A stretch of 44,017 bases of DNA from Pontibacter harenae (GCF_020907245.1 NZ_JAJJWH010000036.1:1-44017); one strand, 5' to 3'. Shown: positions 22,745 through 32,307, numbered from the stretch's first letter. A program made the numbers and translations. Notes: generated by a model from the letters alone, not told the origin.

Positions 22745-24844
22745 TTAACTAATCCGGCTCCAGTTAACTGAGTTGACGCTTAAAGACTGAATATGCCTGC
22801 GAATATTCTGGTTTTGCGGCTGTTCCAGCTGTGGGTCCTCGTTCAGAATGTTTTGTGCTGCTGCACGCGCTTCCTGTAGTATAGGCGCATCTTTGGCAAG
22901 GTCCGAAATAAGTAAATCGAGCACGCCGCTCTGCTGCGTACCCATCAAATCTCCAGGCCCGCGTAGCTTCAGGTCTATATCAGCAATCTCGAAGCCGTTG
23001 TTGGTGCGTACCATCGTCTCCAGTCTTGTTTTGCTGTCTTTGCTCAGCTTGTAGCCCGTCATCAGTATGCAGTAGCTCTGGTCGGCCCCTCGGCCTACAC
23101 GGCCCCGCAACTGGTGCAACTGCGACAGCCCGAAACGCTCAGCACTTTCAATAATCATCACAGAGGCATTCGGCACGTTTACACCCACTTCAATTACGGT
23201 GGTGGCTACCATTATCTGCGTCTCGTTCTTCACAAATCGCTGCATCTCGTAGTCTTTGTCCTGCGCCTTCATTTTTCCGTGCACCATGCTGATCTTAAAC
23301 TCAGGGAAGGCACGTTTCACGCTCTCGTAGCCGTCCATCAGGTCTTTATAGTTCTCCATCTGCTCCGACTCTTCTATGAGCGGGTATACAATGTACACTT
23401 GGCGGCCCAACATTATCTGGTCGCGCACAAACTGGAACACCCGCAACCTGTGGCTATCGAAGCGGTGGGTAGTGATGATTTCTTTACGGCCCGCTGGCAA
23501 CTCGTCTATTACCGAAACATCCAGGTCGCCGTAGAGCGTCATGGCCAGCGTACGAGGTATCGGTGTGGCCGTCATCACGAGCACGTGCGGGATAACGCGC
23601 GGGTTCTTGCGCCATAGTTTAGACCGCTGCTCCACCCCGAAACGGTGCTGCTCATCCACTATGCAAAGGCCCAGGTTCTGGAACTGCACCACATCCTCCA
23701 GCAGTGCATGCGTACCTACAATCATCTTCATTTCACCCGACTGCAGTTGCTCGTGCAAAATTCTGCGTTCTTTTGTTTTGGATGAGCCAGTTAGTTTGCC
23801 AATGTTAATGCCCAGGCTATCGGCGTATTGCTTCAGGCCCACATAGTGCTGGTCGGCCAGAATTTCGGTTGGTGCCATCAGCACCGACTGCGCCCCGTTA
23901 TCGGCGGCAATCAACATAGTAATAAAAGCGACTATTGTTTTGCCTGAGCCTACATCGCCCTGCAACAGGCGGTTCATCTGCTTACCCGAAGTTAAATCAG
24001 CATAAATTTCCTTTACCACCCGCTTCTGTGCGTTAGTCAGATCAAAAGTGAGGTGGTTTTTGTAGAACTCAGTAAGCATGGGCACCTGCTTAAAAACCTG
24101 CCCTTTCAGGTCGGCTTTGCGCACCACTTTCTGGCGGAACAGGCGCAGCTGTATGTAAAACAGTTCCTCAAACTTCAGCCTGAACTTGGCCTTGTTATAC
24201 TTGTCTACCGTTTCGGGGAAGTGGATATTCAGCAGCGCGTTGCGCTTGTCCATCAGGCGGTAGTGCTCAATCAGTTCTGGCGACAGCGACTCCTGTATGT
24301 TCGGGAAAGCCACCTTCAGCAATGCCTCCATCATCTTGCTGATTACTTTGCTATCGATGCGGTGGGCTTTCAGCTTCTCGGTGGTGTGGTACACGGGCTG
24401 CATAAAAGCAGTTGTTTGCTTTTCCTCGGCCAGCTCTTCCAGCTCGGGGTGCGCCATATTAAACTTCCCGTTAAAGGAAGTTGGCTTTCCGAACACAATA
24501 TAGTCGGTGTGGTTTTTCAGCGTTTTCTGCATCCACTTTACGCCCTTGAACCACACCAGGTCCATTTCGTCACCGTTCTCGTCTACCAACGTAGCCGCCA
24601 AACGTTGCTTTCTGCCTTCGCCCAGTAGCTCCTTGCCTCGCACACGCCCGCGCACCTGCACGTAAGGCATGCTCTCGTCCAGGTCCCGAATTTGGTAAAA
24701 CTGCGTGCGGTCGAGGTAACGGAAGGGGTAGTGCTGAATGAGGTCGCCGTAAGTGAAGATCTGCAGCTCCTTCTGCAACAGCTCCGCCCGCATCGGTCCC
24801 ACGCCTTTCAGAAACTCAATTTTTGTGTTGAAGAAGTTGTTCAC
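22745..24844 (-). CDS. recG: ATP-dependent DNA helicase RecG
   Basis: Branch-migrating helicase that remodels stalled replication forks and Holliday junctions. 699 residues: N-terminal wedge domain with OB fold (about 60-125), Walker A GDVGSGKT (296-303), DEQH box (397-400), TATPIPRTLAMT motif III and the C-terminal QLRGRVGRG motif VI. Length and motif order are normal. It is alone on the reverse strand; its 5' side faces a 450-base gap downstream of gldD. Confidence 0.97.
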   Translation of the reverse strand: MNNFFNTKIEFLKGVGPMRAELLQKELQIFTYGDLIQHYPFRYLDRTQFYQIRDLDESMPYVQVRGRVRGKELLGEGRKQRLAATLVDENGDEMDLVWFKGVKWMQKTLKNHTDYIVFGKPTSFNGKFNMAHPELEELAEEKQTTAFMQPVYHTTEKLKAHRIDSKVISKMMEALLKVAFPNIQESLSPELIEHYRLMDKRNALLNIHFPETVDKYNKAKFRLKFEELFYIQLRLFRQKVVRKADLKGQVFKQVPMLTEFYKNHLTFDLTNAQKRVVKEIYADLTSGKQMNRLLQGDVGSGKTIVAFITMLIAADNGAQSVLMAPTEILADQHYVGLKQYADSLGINIGKLTGSSKTKERRILHEQLQSGEMKMIVGTHALLEDVVQFQNLGLCIVDEQHRFGVEQRSKLWRKNPRVIPHVLVMTATPIPRTLAMTLYGDLDVSVIDELPAGRKEIITTHRFDSHRLRVFQFVRDQIMLGRQVYIVYPLIEESEQMENYKDLMDGYESVKRAFPEFKISMVHGKMKAQDKDYEMQRFVKNETQIMVATTVIEVGVNVPNASVMIIESAERFGLSQLHQLRGRVGRGADQSYCILMTGYKLSKDSKTRLETMVRTNNGFEIADIDLKLRGPGDLMGTQQSGVLDLLISDLAKDAPILQEARAAAQNILNEDPQLEQPQNQNIRRHIQSLSVNSVNWSRIS

Positions 24845-25126
24845 GCTTCGCGATTACGAATGAAGGATGATGAATACACAAAGATAAAAGATTCTAAGGT
24901 ATAGGAGTAGCAGAATCGGCCGCTTTAGAGTATTGTTTGAAAGTAGAGGAGGGGCTGGCTGGAAAGGGGCAGTTACTTTGATACTCATCGAAAATCGTTT
25001 TTTGCGCCTGCCATTGTTGTGTGTTTTTACTAACAACCTCTTTGGGATTACTAACGCTACTTCCTCAATATTTGCGTTGTGGGCTTATGTAAAGGAGCCA
25101 TTGTCATAGCTTTTAGTTTAGGTTTG

Positions 25127-25150
25127 GTTGTTGGTGAGAACACCAACAAC
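25127..25150. repeat. Perfect 10-base hairpin
   Basis: GTTGTTGGTG and CACCAACAAC are separated by AGAA. There is no U-tract on either side, so it is not an obvious terminator. Confidence 0.6.
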
Positions 25151-25230
25151 GGCGGAAATAGCTTTAGAGGGAAAAAGAGATGAGAGTTAATACAGTAGGA
25201 AGCAGACTCAGGCAGCACTATAAAAAAGCA

Positions 25231-25260
25231 AAGGGCAAAGGTACTTTTACCTTTGCCCTT
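25231..25260 (-). terminator. Terminator of the mutY-ssb-gldE-gldD operon
   Basis: A perfect 13-base stem (AAGGGCAAAGGTA and its complement) with a four-base loop; on the reverse strand it is followed by TGCTTTTTT. Confidence 0.88.
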
Positions 25261-25280
25261 CAATACATATTCTTCCTGAA

Positions 25281-25301
25281 AATCAACAATCAATAATTAA
25301 T
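25281..25301 (+). repeat. Heptamer array AATYAAN x3
   Basis: AATCAAC, AATCAAT and AATTAAT follow one another directly. The last unit contains the gldD stop codon (TTA at 25297-25299 on the + strand). Two further units of the same word lie at 1961-1974. Confidence 0.55.
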
Positions 25302-25914
25302 TCTCCTTCCACTCCAGCGTATTGAGCAGGTGGATGATATCTTTTTTTACAAAATCAATTATAGGAGCCAGCGAATCGTTCTGGGTAGCGGTGCGGAAGT
25401 ATAGGGCACCGCGCAGGAAATTATCGGTAGAGTCGGTTACGTAGAATTGGAATTGGCTTGGAACCTCGCCTTCTAATTCAAAAACAGAGGCAATGTGCCC
25501 CTGCGTAGTCTTGATTTCAGATTCCTCGATAGCGTAAGCTTTGGCTTGGTGTTTAGAGGTGAGTTTTCGTGCATCTTCCACTAACTTATTAAGATCCTCA
25601 TTGCTAGTGTTAAGGTCTTTGTAGGTTAGCTGTACGTTGGCTCCAAGGCTTGGATAGATAATGTTAATCCAATGCGGCTGTGCAATTCCAGAAGAATCAG
25701 GGCGAATTTTGGCATGTTCCGAATACTCAAAGGTATAAGGGTGCTCTTCGGCTAGCTGCTGGTATGTTTGTGAGGGCAAATCGATACGGTTATACCCTTT
25801 AGGTTTTGGAGTAAATTCAGCACCGCAGGCTACCATAGCAGAAGCTAAGCCTACGTATAAAAGTACCTTAAGCTTAGCTAACTTTGTGGTATTGTTCTTT
25901 CTTTCTTGCGACAT
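25297..25914 (-). CDS. gldD: Gliding motility lipoprotein GldD
   Basis: 205-residue lipoprotein (lipobox SAMVAC, C30) required for gliding in Flavobacterium johnsoniae; its molecular role is not settled. The start of the mature protein, [13 protein letters not shown], is characteristic of GldD. The gene begins 41 bases inside gldE, indicating translational coupling, and ends the mutY-ssb-gldE-gldD operon. Its stop codon lies in a small heptamer array. Confidence 0.93.
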   Translation of the reverse strand: MSQERKNNTTKLAKLKVLLYVGLASAMVACGAEFTPKPKGYNRIDLPSQTYQQLAEEHPYTFEYSEHAKIRPDSSGIAQPHWINIIYPSLGANVQLTYKDLNTSNEDLNKLVEDARKLTSKHQAKAYAIEESEIKTTQGHIASVFELEGEVPSQFQFYVTDSTDNFLRGALYFRTATQNDSLAPIIDFVKKDIIHLLNTLEWKEN

Positions 25915-27241
25915 TAATCTTGATTCGTTTTACACGCTTAAAGTCCGCCGACTCTACTGTAAAGGAATATCGCCCATATGCTATGTCTTCTCCAACATGC
26001 GGTATGCGCGAAAAGAGAGCTGTCATAAGCCCAGCAACAGTTTCGTTGTCGCCCTTTACTTCGTTAAATGCATCAAAGGGGATTTCTGCTATTTTACAAA
26101 AATCGTGCAAAGAGGTCTTGCCATCAAAGATAAAAGTATTTTCATCTAATTGAGAGTATATAAGTTCGTCATCGTCGTACTCATCGTTTATCTCTCCAAC
26201 AATTTCCTCCACAATATCTTCAAGTGTCAGCAAGCCAGAGGTACCGCCATACTCATTTATAACGATGGCCATGTGCACGTGCATTTCCTGGAAATCTTTG
26301 AACAGGTCAGCTATACGCTTCGACTCTGGTACACAAAAAGCGGGTTTAATAAGTTGTTGCCAATTGAAGTCGGACCCTTCGTTTAGGTGCGGCAGTAGGT
26401 CTTTTATATAAAGTATCCCTTCTATCTTATCCTTGCTCTCTGTGTAAACGGGCACACGGGAGTAGTTCCATTTCGCAATTTCTGGAAAGAGCTCAGGCAA
26501 CGTCATGCTGGTGCTAAAAGCTATAACATCAACTCGGGGGCGCATAATCTGTTTTACCGATATAGACCCGAAATTCACGACGCCGCGTAAAATCTTGCGC
26601 TCCTCTGGTGATGTTTCTTCGTTAGTTAAAGCTTTGTCGAGGCTGTTATGCAACTCTTCAATCGTCTGGTTATAGCTGTTTACCCGGTAGCGCTTTTCTA
26701 TAAAATTGCCAATGGTATAAAGTATCCACCTCAAGGGGCTTGCCAGCTTTTGTGCTGCGTTAACCTTTGGAGCCAACGCAGAGGCGATGTTAGCACGTTC
26801 TTTCTGAGCATACACCTTAGGTATTACCTCACCAAAAAAAACGATGAAGAAGGTTGCCGATAACACACAACCCGCCACTGCCCATGCTGATAACTGCGTG
26901 GAGCCAAACATTTTCCAGGTTATATAAGCAAACAGGGTAATGATACCGACATTAATGCCACTGTTTACAATAAGAAAGGTTGTTTGTAGCTTACGCGGGT
27001 ACTGTAATAAATTATAGGCTGTTCGCTTGGCAGGCTGCTCGCTTGTTTTATAGCTGTCGAGGTCTTGCTCTGAGAGAGAAAAAAAAGCTGCCTCTGCCCC
27101 AGAGGTAAGGGCAGAAAGCAGCAATAATAAAAAGCAGGCTACTATAGCCGCTATGTATTCTATACTAAGTAAAGCGGAGGAGCTATGCAATAGCTTTAGT
27201 AAACTATAACTAAAGGGGTCTCCTGAATCTAAACTTTCCAA
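25874..27241 (-). CDS. gldE: Gliding motility membrane protein GldE (CorC/CNNM family)
   Basis: 455 residues: an N-terminal DUF21/CNNM-type membrane domain (hydrophobic stretches near 30-50, 90-115 and 120-145), a CBS pair with [15 protein letters not shown] and [29 protein letters not shown], and a C-terminal CorC/HlyC domain. The family includes Mg2+-linked transporters and GldE, which partners with GldD in gliding. It lies 26 bases after ssb and overlaps gldD. Confidence 0.93.
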   Translation of the reverse strand: MESLDSGDPFSYSLLKLLHSSSALLSIEYIAAIVACFLLLLLSALTSGAEAAFFSLSEQDLDSYKTSEQPAKRTAYNLLQYPRKLQTTFLIVNSGINVGIITLFAYITWKMFGSTQLSAWAVAGCVLSATFFIVFFGEVIPKVYAQKERANIASALAPKVNAAQKLASPLRWILYTIGNFIEKRYRVNSYNQTIEELHNSLDKALTNEETSPEERKILRGVVNFGSISVKQIMRPRVDVIAFSTSMTLPELFPEIAKWNYSRVPVYTESKDKIEGILYIKDLLPHLNEGSDFNWQQLIKPAFCVPESKRIADLFKDFQEMHVHMAIVINEYGGTSGLLTLEDIVEEIVGEINDEYDDDELIYSQLDENTFIFDGKTSLHDFCKIAEIPFDAFNEVKGDNETVAGLMTALFSRIPHVGEDIAYGRYSFTVESADFKRVKRIKINVARKKEQYHKVS

Positions 27242-27267
27242 AATACTTTAATTAGATTAAACATTGG

Positions 27268-27747
27268 TTAGAACGGCAAGTCGTCTGGCTCGTCGTTCTG
27301 GAAGGATGAGCTGTTGTTGTTGCCAGCTGCGGCAGTTGTGCTTCCGCCACCGCCATAGCCACCACCTGATGAGGAAGCAGCTTCCTGGTAGTTGCCCTGG
27401 CCGCCACCGTTATCGCTGCGCCCGCCAAGCATGGTCATGTTATCGGCCACAATCTCGGTGCTATAACGCTGCACGCCTTCTTTGTCTTGGTATTGGTTTG
27501 TACGTATTTTGCCTTCAATGTACACAGACTGTCCTTTGCGGAGGTATTTTTCTGCTACTTCGGCTAGGCCTCTCCAAAGCACAATGTTGTGCCATTCTGT
27601 TCTTTCCTGGCGCTGTCCTGTTTTGTCTTTAAAAGACTCCGATGTCGCGATTGGGAAACGCGCCACGGCTACACCACCTTCGAGGTGCCTTACTTCTGGG
27701 TCTTTACCTAAGTTTCCTACCAGAATCACTTTGTTTACACTTGCCAT
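27268..27747 (-). CDS. ssb: Single-stranded DNA-binding protein
   Basis: I chose the ATG at 27745-27747 (159 residues, [20 protein letters not shown]) since this is the conserved SSB start; an upstream in-frame start would add 27 unlikely residues. An OB fold of about 110 residues is followed by a Gly/Ser/Asn-rich linker ([18 protein letters not shown]) and the acidic tip DEPDDLPF, which binds partner proteins such as RecG and PriA. It sits between mutY and gldE in the usual Bacteroidetes order. Confidence 0.95.
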   Translation of the reverse strand: MASVNKVILVGNLGKDPEVRHLEGGVAVARFPIATSESFKDKTGQRQERTEWHNIVLWRGLAEVAEKYLRKGQSVYIEGKIRTNQYQDKEGVQRYSTEIVADNMTMLGGRSDNGGGQGNYQEAASSSGGGYGGGGSTTAAAGNNNSSSFQNDEPDDLPF

Positions 27748-27855
27748 GTCTTCTTTTGTTTTATATTGAGTTATTTGGGCTACTCCTGCAACCAAGCAGG
27801 AGGCAATTATGGCTACTAAACTATACAAATGCTAAATTTCTTGTATTAGTTCAGT

Positions 27856-28938
27856 CTATAAATTTACTAAAATTCTGGCATCTTTCAAATAGCTATTTAT
27901 CAGAATAGATTTAGGCAAATTCTCTACTTCTTCTTTGCTATAAAGTCCGAGCCTGGCCTCCTGGGCTACTTCGTCTTTTAAACGATTTTTAAGCTTGATC
28001 AGGTAAAATTTAGCCATGATTTTTTGATGGCTGAGCACATGTTTATACTCCTTCGTGGGTGTCTGTATCTGTGCTTCCGAAACAGGAATGCCTGCTTGCT
28101 GTAACTCCTGCAGCAGTCCATCTTCGTTTAGGCTTTTGCTGTTGCTCTCGTACAGGTAAAAGTCATAAAGGCCTTGCCAGATGTCGCCCGCCAAGCGCTT
28201 GCGCAGGTAATATTGGTCTTGCCACTTAAATACAAAATAGTGGAAAAAGCGTGGCTTGGCCGCCTTTGCTTTCGACTTTACAGGCAGTTCCTGTACCATG
28301 CCGTTGTTAAAGGCAAAGCAGGTCTGTTGTAGCGGGCAGAACATGCAGTCAGGCATAAGAGGCGTGCACTGTATGGCGCCAAACTCCATAATTGCCTGGT
28401 TGAAGGTATCTGGAGAGGTTGCAGGCACTAACGTGTTTGCTAAAGACTGGAAAACTTTGCGGGAAGCAGGTGCGGCCGTGTCTTCTGTAACACCGAAGAC
28501 ACGGGCCAACACTCTAAATACATTTCCATCCAGCACAGCCACTTTCTCTTTAAAAGCAAAGGAGGCAATTGCTGCTGCGGTGTAACTTCCAATCCCTTTC
28601 AGTTTCAATAGTTCCTGTGCGGTTTCTGGGAAGCTGCCTCTGTGCTCATTTACTACCTGCTTAGCTGTAAAGTGCATGTTGCGAGCCCTGGAGTAGTAGC
28701 CTAAGCCTTGCCATAAACGCATTACTTCGTCTTCTGGAGCTGCTGCCAAGTCTTGCACCGTTGGGTAGGCTTCTACAAACTTAAGGTAATAAGGCATACC
28801 TTGCGCTACACGCGTTTGCTGTAAAATTACCTCCGACAGCCATATATGGTAAGGGTTTGTTGTTTCGCGCCAAGGTAACGACCGCTTGTGCCGCTCATAC
28901 CAATCTATAAGTGTACCTGAATAAAAAGAGTTGTCCAT
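27856..28938 (-). CDS. mutY: A/G-specific adenine glycosylase
   Basis: Removes adenine mispaired with 8-oxoguanine in base-excision repair. 360 residues: catalytic Glu in SEVILQQTR (E36), helix-hairpin-helix LKGIGSYTA (113-121), catalytic Asp in VLDGNVFRV (D137), and the 4Fe-4S cluster cysteines C191, C198, C201 and C207 (spacing 6-2-5). A C-terminal NUDIX-like domain is present. First gene of the mutY-ssb-gldE-gldD operon. Confidence 0.96.
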   Translation of the reverse strand: MDNSFYSGTLIDWYERHKRSLPWRETTNPYHIWLSEVILQQTRVAQGMPYYLKFVEAYPTVQDLAAAPEDEVMRLWQGLGYYSRARNMHFTAKQVVNEHRGSFPETAQELLKLKGIGSYTAAAIASFAFKEKVAVLDGNVFRVLARVFGVTEDTAAPASRKVFQSLANTLVPATSPDTFNQAIMEFGAIQCTPLMPDCMFCPLQQTCFAFNNGMVQELPVKSKAKAAKPRFFHYFVFKWQDQYYLRKRLAGDIWQGLYDFYLYESNSKSLNEDGLLQELQQAGIPVSEAQIQTPTKEYKHVLSHQKIMAKFYLIKLKNRLKDEVAQEARLGLYSKEEVENLPKSILINSYLKDARILVNL

Positions 28939-28985
28939 GCATAAAATGTGGCAGGTTTATGACTAGGGCCACAAAGTGAAACAGA

Positions 28986-28993
28986 CAAAGGTA
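28986..28993 (-). promoter_or_regulatory. -7 promoter box for the mutY operon
   Basis: The reverse strand reads TACCTTTG, an exact TAnnTTTG match, about 48 bases before the mutY ATG. Confidence 0.6.
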
Positions 28994-29170
28994 TAGCTTT
29001 GTTTTGTATGTAAGTTTAAAGGAGTTATTGAAATATACCTATTCTACCTTCGTTTGAACCTTGATTAAGGTATTGTAGCCTTTGCTGGAGCAGCGTTTTA
29101 AGGGCAAAATACGCTTGTTATAGCCCGTAATAATTTAGGGCTAAAGCTTTTACTTATCGAAAAGTAAAAC

Positions 29171-29178
29171 TACCTTTG
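29171..29178 (+). promoter_or_regulatory. -7 promoter box for the HU-family gene
   Basis: TACCTTTG, an exact TAnnTTTG match, 90 bases before the GTG start. It is the same word as the divergent mutY box. Confidence 0.6.
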
Positions 29179-29187
29179 TGCCCCGAA

Positions 29188-29217
29188 AATCAGGGAATGG
29201 ATAGGCTTTTCCTGATT
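29188..29217 (+). repeat. Leader hairpin of the HU-family gene
   Basis: AATCAGG and CCTGATT form a 7-base stem, closely following the -7 box, so it would be at the 5' end of the mRNA. It could stabilise the transcript or be part of autogenous control; neither is shown. Confidence 0.5.
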
Positions 29218-29268
29218 TAAAGAGATCGAAAGTTAATTTATCTATTATTAATTTATAAATCTAAGAAA

Positions 29269-29574
29269 GTGACTAAAGCAGAAGTAATATCAGAGATTGC
29301 TGATAAAACAGGGATTGATAAAGCGGACGTGCAATCTACCATCGAGGCATTTTTCAAAGTAGTTAAAGACTCTATGGCAGAAGGTAATAATATCTACGTT
29401 AGAGGTTTTGGAAGCTTTGTGAATAAGAAGCGCGCGAAGAAAGTTGCTCGTAATATCTCGAAGAACACCTCTATCATCATTGACGAGCATTTTATCCCTA
29501 GCTTTAAGCCGTCAAAAACATTTATCCAGAAGATCAAGAACAGTAAGAAAATCAAAGAATTAGCACATTCTTAA
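29269..29574 (+). CDS. HU/IHF-family DNA-binding protein
   Basis: 101 residues from a GTG start (TKAEVISEIADKTGIDKADVQ), with the HU core: two N-terminal helices, GNNIYVRGFGSFVNKKRAKKVARN (beta arm start), then IPSFKPSKTFIQKIK at the end. The central arm (ISKNTSIIIDEHFI) is atypical compared with the usual G-(R/K)NP tip, so it is HU-like rather than a classic HU. A nucleoid or DNA-bending role is likely. Confidence 0.88.
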   Translation: MTKAEVISEIADKTGIDKADVQSTIEAFFKVVKDSMAEGNNIYVRGFGSFVNKKRAKKVARNISKNTSIIIDEHFIPSFKPSKTFIQKIKNSKKIKELAHS

Positions 29575-29581
29575 TTTTTTG

Positions 29582-29589
29582 TATCTTTG
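29582..29589 (+). promoter_or_regulatory. -7 promoter box for the TPR gene
   Basis: TATCTTTG, exact TAnnTTTG, lying eight bases after the HU stop codon and 51 bases before the ATG at 29640. Confidence 0.55.
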
Positions 29590-29639
29590 TCCTCTTTAGC
29601 AAAGTTTAATACTTTAAATCAACCATTTAGGAAAGAAGA

Positions 29640-30497
29640 ATGTCACGGTCCCAAATACTGATAGTTGTTGCAGCCATCGCGTTGGTGGCCGCCATATTCT
29701 TCTTGCCTAAAGTGGTTGTAAACAAAGAAGATAAAGGCAGCATGGCCCAGGCCAATGCGGCAGGTAGTGAGGCCGAAGGCCACTCTGAAGACGATGGGCA
29801 TAACCATGCAGCCGAAGAGACAACAGCTCATATGGCTGCCACTCCTGAGCAGGTAATGGCTTTAACAACAGCCCGCGCTAAGTATAATAAGGCTTCTGAT
29901 GAGCAAACCAGAGGCCGTTTAGCCGTAGAGTTGGCTGAGGCTTTTGCAAACGCTAATAAATATGATAGTGCTGGCTACTTTTACGAAGTGGCCGCCAATG
30001 CCCGTCCAGGAGAGCAGAGCTTTAAGAAAGCGGGTAATGCCTATTATGAAGCCTTTACGTTTGCACCTACACAGGAACGCGCAAATGAGTTGGGAGGAAA
30101 AGCACGCAGCATGTATGAGCGTGTTTTAAGTAACAATCCTTCCGACCTTGATGCAAAGACGAATATAGCTATGACGTATATAGCTACATCGAACCCAATG
30201 CAGGGAATTACTTTGCTGCGCGAGGTTATTGTTACAAACCCAAATCACGAGAAGGCGTTGTTTAACCTGGGGATTCTGTCTATACAGTCTAACCAGTACG
30301 ACAAAGCCGCAGAACGTTTTCAAAAGCTTGTATCTGTTAACCCAGAACATGTAGAGGGAACTTTCTACCTTGCAGTTTCATTAGCTGAAACGGGGCAGAA
30401 CGAAGAGGCAAAGCGCTTGTTCAACAAAGTGAAGGGAATGAGTAACGATCCTGCACTGGCTGCTTCAGTTGATGAATACCTGGCGAAATTGAATTAA
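29640..30497 (+). CDS. Membrane-anchored TPR protein
   Basis: 285 residues. An N-terminal hydrophobic segment (ILIVVAAIALVAAIFFLP) anchors it in the membrane; a His/Glu-rich stretch (GHSEDDGHNH) follows. The rest consists of TPR repeats, clearest in DAKTNIAMTYIATSNPMQGITLLREVI, KALFNLGILSIQSNQYDKAAERFQKL and VEGTFYLAVSLAETGQNEEAKRLF. TPRs suggest a scaffold role; partners are unknown. It lies between the HU-like gene and rng, a position common in Bacteroidetes. Confidence 0.85.
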   Translation: MSRSQILIVVAAIALVAAIFFLPKVVVNKEDKGSMAQANAAGSEAEGHSEDDGHNHAAEETTAHMAATPEQVMALTTARAKYNKASDEQTRGRLAVELAEAFANANKYDSAGYFYEVAANARPGEQSFKKAGNAYYEAFTFAPTQERANELGGKARSMYERVLSNNPSDLDAKTNIAMTYIATSNPMQGITLLREVIVTNPNHEKALFNLGILSIQSNQYDKAAERFQKLVSVNPEHVEGTFYLAVSLAETGQNEEAKRLFNKVKGMSNDPALAASVDEYLAKLN

Positions 30498-30528
30498 AAA
30501 GATTACTGAAACATAAAAAAACAAGACT

Positions 30529-30618
30529 ATGCCTTGCGGAAAGAAAAGAAAAAGACATAAGATCGCTACACACAAAAGAAAGAAGCGTCTAAGAAAGAAC
30601 AGACATAAGAAGAAGTAA
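30529..30618 (+). CDS. Ribosomal-type small basic protein (AURKAIP1/COX24 domain)
   Basis: A 29-residue reading frame, MPCGKKRKRHKIATHKRKKR then LRKNRHKKK, that is nearly all Lys, Arg and His. It fits the AURKAIP1/COX24 family, whose mitochondrial member is the small-subunit protein mS38 and whose actinobacterial member is bS22. The conserved core KRKxHKIxxHKRKKRLRKxRHKKK is present. It is separated from the TPR gene by 31 bases and from rng by a terminator-like hairpin. The short frame, strongly biased composition and family match together make it real. Confidence 0.85.
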   Translation: MPCGKKRKRHKIATHKRKKRLRKNRHKKK

Positions 30619-30638
30619 TTTCTTCTAAGTAGTATAAG

Positions 30639-30664
30639 GCCCACATTGCTCAGCAATAGTGGGC
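30639..30664 (+). terminator. Hairpin after the small ribosomal-type protein
   Basis: GCCCAC...GTGGGC with an inner TTGC/GCAA pairing and TTT following. It may terminate or attenuate transcription before rng, which begins 36 bases further on. Confidence 0.6.
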
Positions 30665-30699
30665 TTTGGTCTATACATCCAACTAATCTTTGAGAGAAA

Positions 30700-32301
30700 T
30701 TGAGTAATGAACTAATCATCAATTCTACTCAAGATGGAGAACGTATTGCGCTTTTACAGGATAAAAGACTAGTAGAGTATCACTTCGAACGTAAAGATAC
30801 CAATTACATCGTAGGTGATATTTTTCTGGGTACTGTAAAAAAAGTGATGCCAGGCCTTAATGCTGCCTTTATTGACATTGGCTACCAGAAAGATGCATTT
30901 TTGCATTATCATGATCTGGGAGCCAATGTCAAAACTTTAAACAAGTATGTAAAGGCGGCACAGACACAGAAGAACGCTTCACCGAAGCTTAACCAGTTAA
31001 AATTTGAGCCAGAGATAGACAAACTGGGCAAGATGGCTGATGTCCTTAAAAAGGGACAGCAGATCTTAGTCCAGATTGTAAAAGAACCTATCTCTACAAA
31101 AGGCCCACGATTGTCCTGTGAGATTTCGCTGGCTGGCCGTTACCTGGTGCTCGTACCGTTTTCAAACACGGTAAGTGTATCCAAGAAAATTGTCAGCAAA
31201 GAAGAGCGAACACGCCTTAAGCGTTTGATAACATCTATCAAACCAGAGAACTTTGGCGTGATTATCAGAACTGTGGCCGAAGGGCGTGATGTGGCAGAAC
31301 TCGACAGAGACCTGCGCAACATGCTCGATAACTGGGAAGAAGGTTTTAAAACACTTAGGTCGGCTAAACCATCTGAAAAAGTAATCGGAGAGCTAGGCCG
31401 TTCTTCTTCCATTTTGAGGGATTTGCTAAACGAGAGTTTTGACAACATAGTAGTGGACGATCCGCTGCTCTATGACGAGATCAAGACATACATTGGAAGT
31501 ATTGCTCCAGATAAATTAAAAATATTGAAGCACTACTCTGGCAAGACAAAAACCTTTGAACACTTTAACATTGAGAAACAGCTAAAAGCTGCGTTCGGAA
31601 AAACAGTAACGATACCAGGTGGCGGTTACCTGGTAATAGAGCATACAGAAGCCCTACACGTTATTGATGTTAACAGTGGAAACAAATCTAATACCGAAAC
31701 CGATCAGGAGGGGACAGCAGTACATGTAAACATGATGGCTGCCAGAGAAGTGGTGAGACAGCTTCGCCTTCGGGATATAGGTGGTATAATAGTAGTAGAC
31801 TTCATTGATATGAAGTCGATAGAAAACCGCCAGAAAGTTTTTGAGGTGGTAAAAGAGGAGATGCGCAAGGACAGGTCTAAGTCCACGGTGCTTCCAATCT
31901 CAAAATTCGGCCTGATGCAGATTACACGCCAGCGTGTAAGGCCAGAACAAAACATAGTGACTGGAGAGGTTTGCCCAACCTGCAACGGCACTGGAAAAAT
32001 TACAGCCAGTATACTGGTTACAGACGAAATTGACGCAGCGGTAGACGACCTGCTGACGAGCCACAACCATAAGAGCCTGACGATATATGTACATCCGTTT
32101 GTGTATGCTTATTATACCAAAGGAGTAGTATCGAAACAGATGAGATGGTTTTTCAAATATTTTAAAAGGGTTAATTTGGTTAAGGATACCTCGCTCGGAC
32201 TTACTGATTTTACAGTGATGGACGATAGAGGTGAAGAAATCGAATTACGTACTGCCCTCGCAGCTGTAGCGGTGGAAGTACCAAAAGAAAACGAAGCATA
32301 A
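30700..32301 (+). CDS. rng: Ribonuclease E/G family endoribonuclease
   Basis: Cleaves single-stranded AU-rich RNA, including 16S rRNA precursors and mRNA. 533 residues: S1 domain (about 35-120), 5'-sensor region, the metal-binding acidic residues in IDVNSGN (D323) and DFIDM (D367, D370), and the Zn-link CPTC (425-428). The start is a TTG at 30700; an ATG at 30707 is out of frame. Length fits RNase G, not the longer RNase E. A clear terminator follows. Confidence 0.93.
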   Translation: MSNELIINSTQDGERIALLQDKRLVEYHFERKDTNYIVGDIFLGTVKKVMPGLNAAFIDIGYQKDAFLHYHDLGANVKTLNKYVKAAQTQKNASPKLNQLKFEPEIDKLGKMADVLKKGQQILVQIVKEPISTKGPRLSCEISLAGRYLVLVPFSNTVSVSKKIVSKEERTRLKRLITSIKPENFGVIIRTVAEGRDVAELDRDLRNMLDNWEEGFKTLRSAKPSEKVIGELGRSSSILRDLLNESFDNIVVDDPLLYDEIKTYIGSIAPDKLKILKHYSGKTKTFEHFNIEKQLKAAFGKTVTIPGGGYLVIEHTEALHVIDVNSGNKSNTETDQEGTAVHVNMMAAREVVRQLRLRDIGGIIVVDFIDMKSIENRQKVFEVVKEEMRKDRSKSTVLPISKFGLMQITRQRVRPEQNIVTGEVCPTCNGTGKITASILVTDEIDAAVDDLLTSHNHKSLTIYVHPFVYAYYTKGVVSKQMRWFFKYFKRVNLVKDTSLGLTDFTVMDDRGEEIELRTALAAVAVEVPKENEA

Positions 32302-32307
32302 TAATAT

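Larger units (their letters stand above)
24845..25296. other. Gap between recG and gldD
   Basis: No supported gene. It contains the perfect hairpin GTTGTTGGTG-agaa-CACCAACAAC (25127-25150) and the gldD operon terminator (25231-25260). A heptamer run (25281-25301) crosses its right edge. A direct repeat TTACTAAC appears twice near 25026-25055. The recG promoter should lie at the left end on the reverse strand. Confidence 0.6.
28939..29268. other. Divergent promoter region between mutY and the HU gene
   Basis: This 330-base gap carries -7 boxes in both directions (28986-28993 reverse, 29171-29178 forward) and a leader hairpin before the HU gene (29188-29217). I see no gene in it. Confidence 0.7.

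Noticed and set aside
25057..25293. Open frame on the reverse strand between gldD and recG
   Set aside because: It contains the operon terminator and a hairpin, has no family resemblance and is only a chance frame.
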